A stretch of DNA of 64,000 bases from Agelas oroides (taxonomy: Eukaryota > Porifera > Demospongiae > Agelasida > Agelasidae), in NCBI GenBank assembly GCA_949130485.1, contig OX422183.1:28026816-28090815 (forward strand), written 5' to 3'. Each line of letters opens with the position of its first letter. Within the stretch, counting starts at the first letter, position 1. Shown piece after piece: positions 45,452 to 55,819 of the stretch. The notes below the pieces were generated by a model. It saw nothing but the letters and a program-made list of their open reading frames with translations, had not been told where the DNA came from and ran no database searches. The translations under genes and the position numbers were made by a program.

Positions 45452-45505
45452 GAGAAAATGAAGAGAATTAAAGAAAATCATCAGAAACAACTTCAGGAGT
45501 TGGAG
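45452..45505 (+). CDS. Coiled-coil exon 20 (54 bp)
   Basis: GCGTACAG acceptor, GTATAG donor, phase 0-0. Encodes EKMKRIKENHQKQLQELE. Confidence 0.8.
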
Positions 45506-45525
45506 GTATAGACAAATATAACATT

Positions 45526-45850
45526 TACATACCACTTGTTATTTCACCCATTCTGTTTAAAAGCACTTTTATGACAGAATGGGTGAAATAACAAGTGGTA
45601 TTTCTGTTCATTTAGTACAAGTCATGTATATGACATAAAGCTGGTGTACCAATTTGAAAGCCCATACTAGTTAAACCTATACTAGTTCAACCTATCCAAC
45701 TGGAGAACTGATGATGGTGTATATTTTGACAGAAGATAGTAATTGGGGTGAGTAAGAGTGAGCCCCATACTAGTAGGAATGGTTGTGCACTTGTGTGTGT
45801 AGGTTTGCCACCACTTACTTGAAATTTCAAATACTTCACAAAGATCGTTT
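45526..45850. repeat. Block duplicate partner of 40336-40620
   Basis: Shares GCTGGTGTACC, TTCAACC, AATTGGGGTGA and the AGGTTTGCCACCACTTAC run in the same order. Confidence 0.8.
45529..45601. repeat. 28-bp perfect inverted repeat
   Basis: ATACCACTTGTTATTTCACC through TTCTGT (45529-45556) is exactly mirrored at 45574-45601 around a 17-base loop. The paralogous place at 40336 has only the left arm, so the right arm was added by an inverted duplication. Confidence 0.93.
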
Positions 45851-46956
45851 GAATGCCTTTATACACTATGCAAAATAAAACCCACTCATCCAGACATGCT
45901 AAAGTTTAGGTTTGGGCCTATTTGTGGATCATGAATCTCATTAACAGCCATGCTAAAACTGGTAACAGCCAAGTCTGTGTAATAAGCCTTTAGCCTGACT
46001 GTATCTGTCACCAGAGTTCTTATGAATATCATTAAATGGCTGCTTTATGGGCTGTTTTTGCTCTCATTAACAACCCTTTAACCACTGATCATGCTTTTTA
46101 GTGTCGTCTAACTTTGGCTGCATGCTATCAGTTGGTGCAATCAGTTTTGAAGATAGGTTTTGCGCTAGCAAACAAGGTGGGATAGGGGGGAGGTGGGTGG
46201 GCATAGTCATGACATGCCTTGCACATGGCAGCTGCCTTGGCTGTCTGTAGAACAGCCTTCGTCAGCACTGGCTGGACCATCTCTCACCTTGTTAGCACAA
46301 ATGGGCACAGAAACCACTCCTCTCTCCTTGTAGGGGTACCCATGCAGAAATAACAAGCTTGTACAAGGATGCTACAACTTTGTCAACAAGGTTGTGACAG
46401 GGTTGTGGACATGCTTGTCACAACCATGTCACAACCATGTCACAACCTTGTCAGTACTTTGTATATGAAACTGTAAACAGACTTAGACAACCATGTAATA
46501 AGTATGTACAACCTTGTCACAAGGTTGTTACAAGACTGCCAAATTTCGTTCTGACAAGGTTGTACAACTTAATTTCAAATTCAAAAATCCAATACTCTGA
46601 TCAATCCAATGATCAACAATCATATAGTGTTACAACACATACACATAATATGCATACTGACTCGAGTTCAGAAAGTCTAGGACAACAACACTATCAGGAA
46701 GTTCATTAGGTTAGAATTCCATGAAGCAGCTATAATTAAGTGTAACATTCAGTATTCTTCATCACACTTGCTGGTAAGCTAGGTTTCGTTTCAGCTTGTA
46801 CAGCTTTGATGGCCTGGCCCAACTTCTTTGACAACTCTGAAAGAAAGGATTTGGCACATCATGTCACTGTAATGGACACTGTCCTGAAGCATGCTTGTGT
46901 ATATGTAATGAGTAACGAGACTCAAACTGCATCTTCGTTGCTGTACCTTGAGTTAA

Positions 46957-47605
46957 CTCATTGCACGCGGGAGGCCACTTTAGTGGCCCAATAATTGCCA
47001 GTTAGCCCACGCAAAGGCCACTAAAGTGGCCCATAAAGTAGAACTCACCGTTTACCGTGAAGCTAAGAAGCTTAGCGAAACTCGGGGGTAGGCCCCTTTA
47101 TATTTAGTAGTAATGAGGCTAGACCACACCTTTTGGCTGACATCTTCACTCTGGGAAGGCAGGAAGACACGGTGCTAGTTCAGGTGATCGCAAGTTTAGC
47201 CGAGGTAGTCAGACATGAAGCTTTTACTCAAACACAGCAAGCAACAGCCTCCAGATTTCACTTGAGGTAGGAGTTCTACCTTCAAATAACTTGGAAACTG
47301 GCTTATAAGTCAGAGCTGTAAGCATCCAGTGGTAGAATCGTGCCGTTTCAAATTGAGAGTCAGCTACTATGTATAGGGAGTAGAGAAGGGCTTCAAACAA
47401 GTAGAAATAGCTTACTTGGCAGCAATACACCACTTAGATAAACTAGTCCAGCCTAGTTATGCACTATGTACACAATTTAAGCCACTGCCCAGCCAGGGCT
47501 TGCTAGCACACTTGTCAATTTTGACCTTCAGACTTGACAACGCTGATTATGGGCAATTTCTGCTTTGCTAAACTGAGCATGTAAATTATTTGCGTGTACA
47601 ATGAG
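46957..47605. mobile_element. 649-bp TTAA MITE
   Basis: TTAA at 46953 and 47606, termini CTCATTGCACGCGGGAG and its inverse ATTTGCGTGTACAATGAG. Near the left end, GGCCACTTTAGTGGCC (46973) and GGCCACTAAAGTGGCC (47016) are inverted copies of each other. Confidence 0.88.
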
Positions 47606-47734
47606 TTAAGATAGCTAGCTAGATATTTAGCTGATACAGAGTAGCCTCGTTTCCAGGCTAATTGCACATGTCATAACAAGAGAAAAGGAACAGCCAGCTG
47701 TGAGATAGATCACATGATGAGTAGTTCCCAAAAT

Positions 47735-48262
47735 TGGTTCGAGCCAGTGGCTGTCTACAATCACTGGACTGGACTAGTGGACTGGACTGGTGGACTGACA
47801 CTGAAAATCATTTTCTAAGAAGCCTGTGTTATGTTAACCCTAAACTTTTATACACAGAGGTGAAACATTGTATTGGGTATTGATTGAATAGCCTCGTTCC
47901 TAGGCACTTGCTTGAAAAATCGGGTGAGCTAGTGCCTGGGAATGAGGCTAGAGCATTACAGTGTAGCTGTATGCTAATGTGGTGTAATGATGACCACTTT
48001 CACTGAAGTCAGGTTGTTTAGCACTATAACATATGGAATGAGAAATCCATTACATGCCGGGTACACCTTAACTAATGCTGAAGGCCTAGTAAATTATTTG
48101 CTCCAGGACAACGGTATAGCTACAGAGAAGGCTACAGGATTCCACACAACTCCACAGACGAGTGAGTCTCGTTAGAAAGCGTAAAAAATGATTTTTAGTG
48201 TCAGTCCACCAGTCCAGTCCACCAGTCCAGTGACTGTAGACGGCCCGAGCCAGTAGAGAAAC
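47735..48262. mobile_element. TIR element with GGACTGG repeats
   Basis: The left arm CACTGGACTGGACTAGTGGA to GACACTGAAAATCATTTT (47762-47817) pairs with AAAATGATTTTTAGTGTCAG through CCAGTCCAGTGACTG (48186-48240). A 62-bp hairpin MITE is nested at 47889. Confidence 0.8.
47889..47950. mobile_element. 62-bp micro-MITE
   Basis: TAGCCTCGTTCCTAGGCACT and GTGCCTGGGAATGAGGCTA inverted, almost no loop; same terminal family as the 36384 element but no clear target duplication. Confidence 0.8.
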
Positions 48263-48354
48263 TAGAGGCATGTGCCAAATGTACTTTGATTAGCCTAAGA
48301 TGGTAACAGAGTGACCCACTGTATACAGCCTATAAACAACCCTTGCCCTTGGGC

Positions 48355-48932
48355 TAGTCTCGTGCCCAGACTATTTTTCGCACACGGAGGGGAAAAATAG
48401 TCTGGTCAACTGCCTATTCAATTTTTGTTCCAAGGAATGTGGCACTCCAATCAGATTGCTTCATGCAAATGACGTCACGTACAGCCATAGATAGCTATCA
48501 AAGATGGCGAGGCAGTTGAAGCGCTATGCAGGAGACTAAGCCTTGTAAAACCAGAGAACGACCGGCGAAGGAATGCCAAGACTTCTGTGAACGGGCGGTG
48601 TGTGTTTCTGAGCTTGAAAACTGGCAGTGTGAAGTTCCTTAGGCTTTCAAATGTCATTAAGATTGTCTCACGGCTTTCTGAGGTTGGCAGAGGTTTCATG
48701 TTTTGTGAATCTTCGTTTCTTGGCGTTCGGAAGCTCCGAGAAGGATGATCCCTGCAACAAGCCGTCTCTTTAGAGCTCTTTCGTAGTTTCAAGCTTTGTG
48801 TGACGTCACATAATACATTTTTGAAGACGTTGCATCACCAATTTTTAAACCGCACGGAACAAAAATTGAATAGGCAGTTGACCAGACTATTTTTCCCCTC
48901 CGAGTGCGAAAAATAGTCTGGGCACGAGACTA
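48355..48932. mobile_element. 578-bp element with 9-bp target duplication
   Basis: The inverted ends TAGTCTCGTGCCCAGACTAT... extend about 75 bp. CCCTTGGGC is duplicated (48346-48354 and 48933-48941). The interior has a 105-codon minus-strand frame (48475-48792, KLRKSSKETACCRD...) with TGACGTCA sites at both sides; it may be another captured fragment, unrecognised. Confidence 0.88.
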
Positions 48933-49560
48933 CCCTTGGGCTGCGCCCTCGGGCTCAGGTGATTTATGGACCATAAAACCCTGTCTACCTAATACATAAT
49001 GATACTGTACAGGCTCATTGCTACGTCTGAATATAATAATCCACTTTCATAGCCTATATAGGTCATGCACAATGTATAGCTGGTACAACAGCTTGCAGCA
49101 TACGCAATAAAAAAACACAATGGTAGACAGCTGTACCTGAAACAGCAAAGATGAAATATCCCATGGGCTTGACTTGCTCCCAGAAGCATACTCTCTTCAC
49201 TAGTAGGGCAGCACTGGGCGTGTAGGCTCAAGCCATTATGAGCAAAGTATGGTGGAAACTCTGTCTTCCTCCAGCCACTGCACGTATACCATTTTTAAAC
49301 CCGTCTTTACGCAGCTGTTTTTAATCTTCAGTACACGAGGCGTGGCGCGGACTTTGCGTTTCACGTATGCGCATTGCGCAATTCTATTTGAAGCACACTC
49401 TATGGCGGTTCCTATCAAACTTTCACGCGTTTGCAGGACAGCTCATTGTTTGATAAAAGCTTTTTGAAGAAACCATAAAACGTGGCTGTCAGCCCTTGAG
49501 TGCCACTGATTGACCACGTAACCACATTTACTCAGAGCACTATCAAACAATGCAGTGCTG

Positions 49561-49591
49561 CAGGTGATAACCCCCCCCCCCCCCCCCCCCC
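49561..49591. repeat. Poly-C run
   Basis: About 23 uninterrupted C bases starting at 49569 after GGTGATAA. Confidence 0.9.
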
Positions 49592-49746
49592 TGGAAACAG
49601 GGAAGCTAGAGTACAAGACTACCAAACAGAGGAGCTGGGTACAAGACTACCAGCTCACTGCTTGATTCTCTCCCACTCCCAAAATGTGGCAAGACGGTAG
49701 GTGTTCTGAGCATCACGCAGGGCAGACCCTTATCATAAAAATGTTA

Positions 49747-50410
49747 TAGAGTAGCTCATCAATCACCGGACACCACTTAATTCTGGACACCATCAAAGTG
49801 TCGGACAACAAATCTTTAAAGGTTGTATAGCTGCTACCTGATCTGACCTACTCTAGCTAGACCGTGACATAATCAATGAATTTCTCCTTTCCATGTCCTC
49901 GTTCCACACTTCCCCTATTTCGTTTCGAAGGCGCGCCATGTGCTAGGGAAAACCACTCCCGTTCGGTTTGCGAGATGTTGTAGGCAGTGTTGACATTGAC
50001 CCAAGCTGTTTACATTGAGTTGGTTGTAAGCCCTCCTCCAGCGAGCGCCTGCATAGCCGCATGCATGTACACAAACATTGCCGTGGCTTCCGGGTCGAGA
50101 GTACGCTCCGATCGAACATCGGAGTGCTAGCTAGCTATTTGTGTGTAGCGCAGCTGTAACCTATTTGCTAAAACCCTACAGAAACATAGTCCGCAGTTAG
50201 GGGTCACTTTCCGAGTACCGATGGTTCGGACAATTGCTACTTTTAAAGCTGTGACTGCATAGATCTTAATCGAGTGAGCCTGGCAGTTATCTATCTTGTT
50301 TGTCTTGATGATGTGAAGAAGCGTCCCAAGTACGGACGCATAGCGTTCAGCAGTCTGAGAGATATCGTGCTGTCCGTGTGATGGTGTCCGATAACGGATG
50401 GGTTACTCTA
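49747..50410. mobile_element. 664-bp TIR element
   Basis: TAGAGTAGCTCATCAATCAC at the left and GGATGGGTTACTCTA at the right with GGACACCA and TGGTGTCC inside, mariner-like. No gene inside recognised. Confidence 0.75.
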
Positions 50411-51279
50411 GTTGTACGGAAGAGCAAAAAAGATAGCCACATGAATGAGCAACTCATATACTATGTGCATCTCACATGCACGTAACATACAACACGCAGC
50501 ACACAGTGTGCATGTCGATACTGACCAGGAAACATGTATGTTACATGTATGTTGGATGTATGTTGCATGCATGTTTTTCAAACCAGCACACACGATGTAC
50601 GAAACATGCATGTCACATGCAGGTACCTGGTAACAACAACAAGAGCATAAAAAAAACAGGTTTTGCAGTAGTTAATTTATCTCAAACTTGTGTAGGGTCT
50701 TGTGACAGCTTGTCACAACCTTGTGCAAAGATACCAGTTTGTCACCAGGTTATAACAACCTGGAAACAAACTGACAACCTTGTTTCCAGGTTGTCATAAC
50801 CTGGAAACAAGGTTGTTGATAGCATGTTTCTTGTATACAAGCTTGTTACAACCATGTCACATGCTTGTGCAACCTTGTCATTTTTGTATGGGTACCATTT
50901 CTTGATCTGTAGGCAGTTTTCAGTCACTGACAGGTGGAGCGTTTGCTGGTCAAGAGCCCTGACCATTGAAATCTTGCTAATGAGTGGGTGTGGTTAAAGT
51001 CATGAACCCACAGAGATGTGTCAATGAAGCTTTGGCTCACGTTTCCAGTGCTAGCTCCAAGCAGCAGTGGAAATACGGAGTAGAGAAGGTATCCGTAGCC
51101 AAAAAGGACCTCCAGTAAATAGCCTATGGTGGTTAAAGAATTAAGCTGCCTCATCACGCTCATGTAAGGAATTACATATGCATGATGTACTGGAGTTCAA
51201 CTAATGAGGCGTGACAAAATACTCTGAAAACTGCTTGTTGAAAGTCTCATTCAATTCTCTGAATATTGGAGTTTGGAGA

Positions 51280-52260
51280 TTATGTACATGTATAGCAGCT
51301 TTTAAAGTCTGCTGAAAGTAATGTGAATTGAGTGCCTTTTGGTATGTTCTGTAGAAAGTCTCAAGGAGTGTTTCGTAGTATGTGTTAAGAGGTAGCTAAA
51401 TTACTTTGGGTAGGTGGCATCCATCTGCAGTACCTTGCTTGTTCAAGCTTCCACGTTTTAGAACAGTTAAAGGATTACGGTGAGACCTTGATTATCTGTA
51501 CCACAATTATCCAAATTCTTGATTAACTGGATCTAAAGAATCTGGAGAATGATGTCTCAGCATCCATTGAATGAGCCATGGCGGCTGAACTGTTAACTTA
51601 CAGTGAACAAAATGTTAGAGATGTGTAGTCTTCATTAGATACTACTGACCACAACAATAGTTTGAAAGTGAAATACAGTGGAAGCCTTTGAATACTAGAC
51701 ACCTTGTTAATCAGAGTCTTTCTTTCGGGGGATTAGTCAGGGAATGGTTCATTGATACTGTAAGGAGGACATAGTTGATCAGTTATTGCTCAGACATGCC
51801 CATGCACTAAAAGATGCATGAAGTTCACGGTAATTTCAGTTTGGCATAAACTATCTCCATGGTCCTTATACATTAGAATTTTTTCTTTAGTCATTAAAAG
51901 CAATACAGAGACATCAGTCAATCAATCAGTCACCATGTGTATGATGACTATCAGTTTTGTGCATGTGCACCAACTCATTAGTGAAACATGAGCAATTGTA
52001 TGGTAAATGAGAGAATTAGCCTTGGCCTTGCCCATCTTTCCATCACTTGCAGCATGTTGGGAGAGCCTGTAATGAGGCTATCAGAGAATCTAATTCTTTG
52101 ACTTTGAGGGGAATGACTATGATTAAAACACAATACTAATGTCGATTACTTGCATAGAATTATGTTGTGCTCTTGTTGGTGTTCACCTCTGTTGTATTTG
52201 TTTGTACAGGAGGAAATGAAAAAGAAACATGAAAGAGAACTCCAGGCATTAGAGGTACGT
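51280..52260. repeat. Block duplicate partner of 41158-41768
   Basis: Same order of shared words as in the partner and ends with an array exon (52210). Confidence 0.75.
52210..52254 (+). CDS. Coiled-coil exon 21 (45 bp)
   Basis: TTTGTACAG acceptor, GTACGT donor, phase 0-0. Encodes EEMKKKHERELQALE. Confidence 0.82.
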
Positions 52261-52350
52261 ACATGACACTGTGCACACAAACTTAGTTCTGTTCTCCTGT
52301 AAGCTACACAAACTACATACGCTGTCTGTTCACCTGCGATGTGTGTACAG

Positions 52351-52396
52351 GAGGAAATGAGGGGAAAAACATGAGAAAGAATTTCAGGAATTAAAG
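52351..52396 (+). pseudogene. Freshly dead coiled-coil exon
   Basis: Perfect GTGTGTACAG acceptor and a near-consensus exon, but one extra G (GAGGGGAAAAACATGAG) shifts the frame into TGA, and the donor GT is replaced by GCTTTC. The gene must skip it. Confidence 0.8.
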
Positions 52397-53449
52397 CTTT
52401 CTACCATTATGTTGCTTAGATCTCCCTTGACTCATGTGCAAGAGGGTTGTGGTTGTAACTTGACATAAACCAAATATTTGGACCAAAATACTTAGGGAAA
52501 GCTCTAGGGCATCTTGTTAAGCATGGTAGAAGATTATTCTCTGCTCAGTGGAGTTGGAATTATAATTAAGGTTACGATGAACAAGCTGTGCACGCGCTTA
52601 TTTATAATTATATTTATGACGTATGCCCGCAAGTCAGAATGCATTCCTACTGTTACTAACTTTGCGTCAATTTTAGTGAACTATTTTTATTTTCTGCGGA
52701 AGATAACAGCTCAACGGCCTTCCGTACTAAATTTTCGAGGTCGACTCGTCAAGTTTTGCCAAAAACATTCTGGACAAACCGTCAGAAAATGGCTTTTTCG
52801 GTCGTGGTTTACGAAGAATGCTACTCAAAATTTTATGTAGCGCCCACATTTCGAGCGCTGCTTGAAAATTGCCATCGACTCGACCTACATACTTGTGCTA
52901 GGAGACTAGTAACCGAAAACGGTGAGTTTGAGGGCCGTCAGTAAGCAGATATTTGACGCAAAAGAGTTTATGTGAAGGCTTTGTTCTGGATGGTGTGGAT
53001 TATATGCTGCTAGAGCTGTTATGACCAAAAGAGCATTGTGCATAGCCTGGTCTTCGGTATCTCCATAGGCTTTTGAAGCGCTAGAATACCTCCAAGCACT
53101 CTAGAGTTATAACGCTGACATTCAAGCGCATTTATTGAATTTTGAGATAGGACAGGTTGTTCATCGTAACCTTAAGGTAGTAGTTGGTGGCTGGTATGCA
53201 TGTTAATTAGTAGCTACCTGAATCCACTCAAATTTTTCATGAATAAGAGGAACTATAGCTGTCCATTTAGAACTCACCTGACAGTGTGCACTGAGCATTT
53301 TTTTTTCAAAGCAAATAAAGCCTATATTGCAAATTATTTTCATCTTTCACTAAGGTCTGTAATGATCACATTGTTAATGTAAGTTACCACATATGTGCAG
53401 CTAATTGTTACCTTGTACATACCATGGGTGTTGGGAAAATAGCCAGTAA
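52397..53449. other. Intron with unrecognised open frame
   Basis: 52514-52840 (+) is open and basic but has no recognised family. Nothing else was seen. Confidence 0.4.
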
Positions 53450-54225
53450 GAACTAAACAAAACAAAACCATGCCAGTGCCTGTACTTTTTTTGTCTGACA
53501 AATTCCTTGAGCTTGTTGCTTTGGCCAACCTCTTGGTAGCGGCTTACTAGGGACAATCCTCAAAGTCTTAAATGTCTAATGTGATTGTACTCTAAAAATA
53601 TGAATTAGTCAGGATGTCTAATTCTAATATAGAGTGAGAACTATACATCATGGAGTACGGTATAGTACTTCATATGCAGACATGCCAATTAAATCACCCC
53701 ATGACCATTGCAAATTTTTTCCCACTTAATAAAAAATGGCCATTGCATCAAAAATGTATAGAAAATGATTTGTTCAAAAGTCTGCTATAGATTAAATAAG
53801 GGGTGAGAATCAGAGTTATGGATATTAAAAACTTAATTTATAAGCCATACCATTCATTTCATGAGCAACAAGACTGTTTACATTGCTGGAGAATTGGTAG
53901 TGGGCATGACTTGTTTTCTGGCTCAGCTGATAATTACCAGACACACCTATATACAAGTGCAGTTTCCACGCTAATGCGCATATAGCTTAATGGTTCACAT
54001 ATACATAAGTCATGTTTCTGGTCTAGAATATTGATATGAATGTGTCTCTTGTGCAAAAAAAAATTACACTTCCCGTGCCTTATATATACATGTAATCATA
54101 TTTGAATTAAGTAATTTGTATGTTGTGCTCTCTTTTATACTACGCTATATGTTCACCTCTGTTATACCTGCATGTCCGCCATTATCAGAGAAGACTTCAG
54201 GAAGAACAGGTAAACAACATTTTGT
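53450..54225. repeat. Block duplicate partner of 44085-44660
   Basis: Ends with the second RRLQEEQ exon and shares the TTGAGCTTGTTGCTTTGG and GTTTCCACGCTAATG stretches. Confidence 0.88.
54189..54209 (+). CDS. Coiled-coil exon 22 (21 bp, one heptad)
   Basis: ATTATCAG acceptor, GTAAAC donor, phase 0-0, RRLQEEQ, copy of exon 19. Confidence 0.72.
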
Positions 54226-54695
54226 AATATTGATCTCCTACTGCTGGAGACAAAAACTAATTTAAGGGCGGTTTAATGAACTGCAGCACTGTTTTGGGGC
54301 AGTTAGGATGTCAATACATAAACATTCCTAAATACATAAACATGCTCCAATGTACTCAAGGATGGCTAGATTTGTACATACAAATTTTAGCCCACTCTCA
54401 GTATAGCGTATAATCTATGCCCTCTTTTTCGGTATGTACTCATTGTAACATGTCTTGTAAATCGACTTTCTTCTGTGATATGTTTCAGTGGTGCATTTCA
54501 ATATTAGCCAATGTTATTTTGACTGAAATGAAATTAATTTAATTTTAAATTTGGTGGCAACATCACTAAATGCCAAAGTTTCAAATTAAATTCTCTGCCT
54601 AACTTTCCAGCTATATACTACTATACTTATATATATCATCTTTGTTGTACTGTCTATTATTCTATGCCACATATTTTCTCCTGTGACATAATAAG

Positions 54696-54728
54696 GAACA
54701 ACATGCGAAAGAACTTGAAGCATTACAG
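54696..54728 (+). CDS. Coiled-coil exon 23 (33 bp, 11 residues)
   Basis: ATAATAAG acceptor, GTAAGT donor, phase 0-0. Encodes EQHAKELEALQ, one hendecad. The acceptor lacks a strong pyrimidine tract directly before it. Confidence 0.65.
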
Positions 54729-55819
54729 GTAAGTAACGTTGTTTCTGCACATATAGATGCTTTTCTATTTGGAAAACTATTGGGTCAGGCCCATGATACA
54801 ACAAAATTAAGTTGAAGTGGCGTTACTATCAGGTGGATGAACTGGACTGTGACCTTGCTTCAAGTGGAAGGATAAATGAAAGTACTGATACATGTGTGCT
54901 ATTTTCTACCAGCCTAAGGAGACTTACTCAACTTTTATATCACAGCAGTTGTCATTGTAGTATGTACAGTTCAAGTGCTAAGGCTGAGAACTAATTATTG
55001 TGACTTACAAAATTTTACCACCAACAAATGGAATCGATGGTCATGCAAGATTTGACAGTGGCCAAACAAGTTACCTTAAAATAAAAAAAAACATATCTAT
55101 TTGCAAAACCTGGGTGTATGTGATTTTCTTTTAATCCACTGCTAACGTGAGTTATGACCAAGAGTGTTGTCACTTCAATGACCACACACGTCATCCTAAC
55201 TTCCAATTCTTGAACCTTGCTAGCTGCAAATTTCTAGTAACAGATTATTTATTGAGCACAGCCAACTGAGCTACAAGTCACTTCAACACTTCAGAGTAAT
55301 GCACATGTAGCTATTGGTTTGCTGCACTGTCCTGTACGTAGGTTAGCAGCACTTAATTGCACCTCTATAGAGCATCAATGGAGATCTCTCACAAGGCTTG
55401 CTTAGGGTTCATAGCTCCTATACAACTCAAATCAATAATTTATGTCCCCAAAGAAGTACTGTGTGATTGAGCTAAGGGTCCTGCTGATCTTTTGGGTGTT
55501 ACAATTGCAGATTGTGTTTTCTACAATATGATGTGTAGCTGTAACTTACTTTCTCACTAAAAAAGCAATCAACTTAAAGCAATCAGCTTATTTGTTGGAT
55601 GTTACCCCTACGAACCCACTGCCGTACCTACATATTATCTCCTCCACCCATACCACTTTGAGTTTTAAATTTAGTTTGCTAAGCAACATCCAACAAATGC
55701 TGGGCGAAGAGTACTTGAAGGCAGAGTGCATGAAGGCAGAGTGATTTAAGCCTGAATCTTATGTAGATGCAAGGTATTAATACAATGCTCTGAATGAGTA
55801 GCTAATCAATTTTTGACAG
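54729..55819. other. Intron, repeat-bearing
   Basis: A copy of a small hairpin repeat lies at 55588-55697. No exon is visible before the tail exon. Confidence 0.4.

Larger units (their letters stand above)
46335..50896. mobile_element. 4.6 kb element with GGTACCCAT termini and CAAC/TTGT sub-repeats
   Basis: GGTACCCATGCAGAAATAACA at the left, TTGTCATTTTTGTATGGGTACC at the right, inverted. Next to each end come about 200 bp of short units such as GTCACAACCATGTCACAAC, repeated and partly inverted. The frame 46806-46994 (MMAWPNFFDNSERKDL) is unrecognised. It holds at least four other elements. Confidence 0.75.
46071..51140. mobile_element. TTAA MITE split by nested insertions
   Basis: Flanked by TTAA (46067-46070 and 51141-51144) with termini CAACCCTTTAACCAC and GTGGTTAAAGAA. 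Both pieces (46071-46334 and 50897-51140) are diverged relatives of the 32607 MITE (shared GTGCTGACCATTG-type stretch and GTGGTTAAAG). An element of 4.5 kb sits inside. The 170 bp on its left resembles the sequence left of the 32607 copy. Confidence 0.8.
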
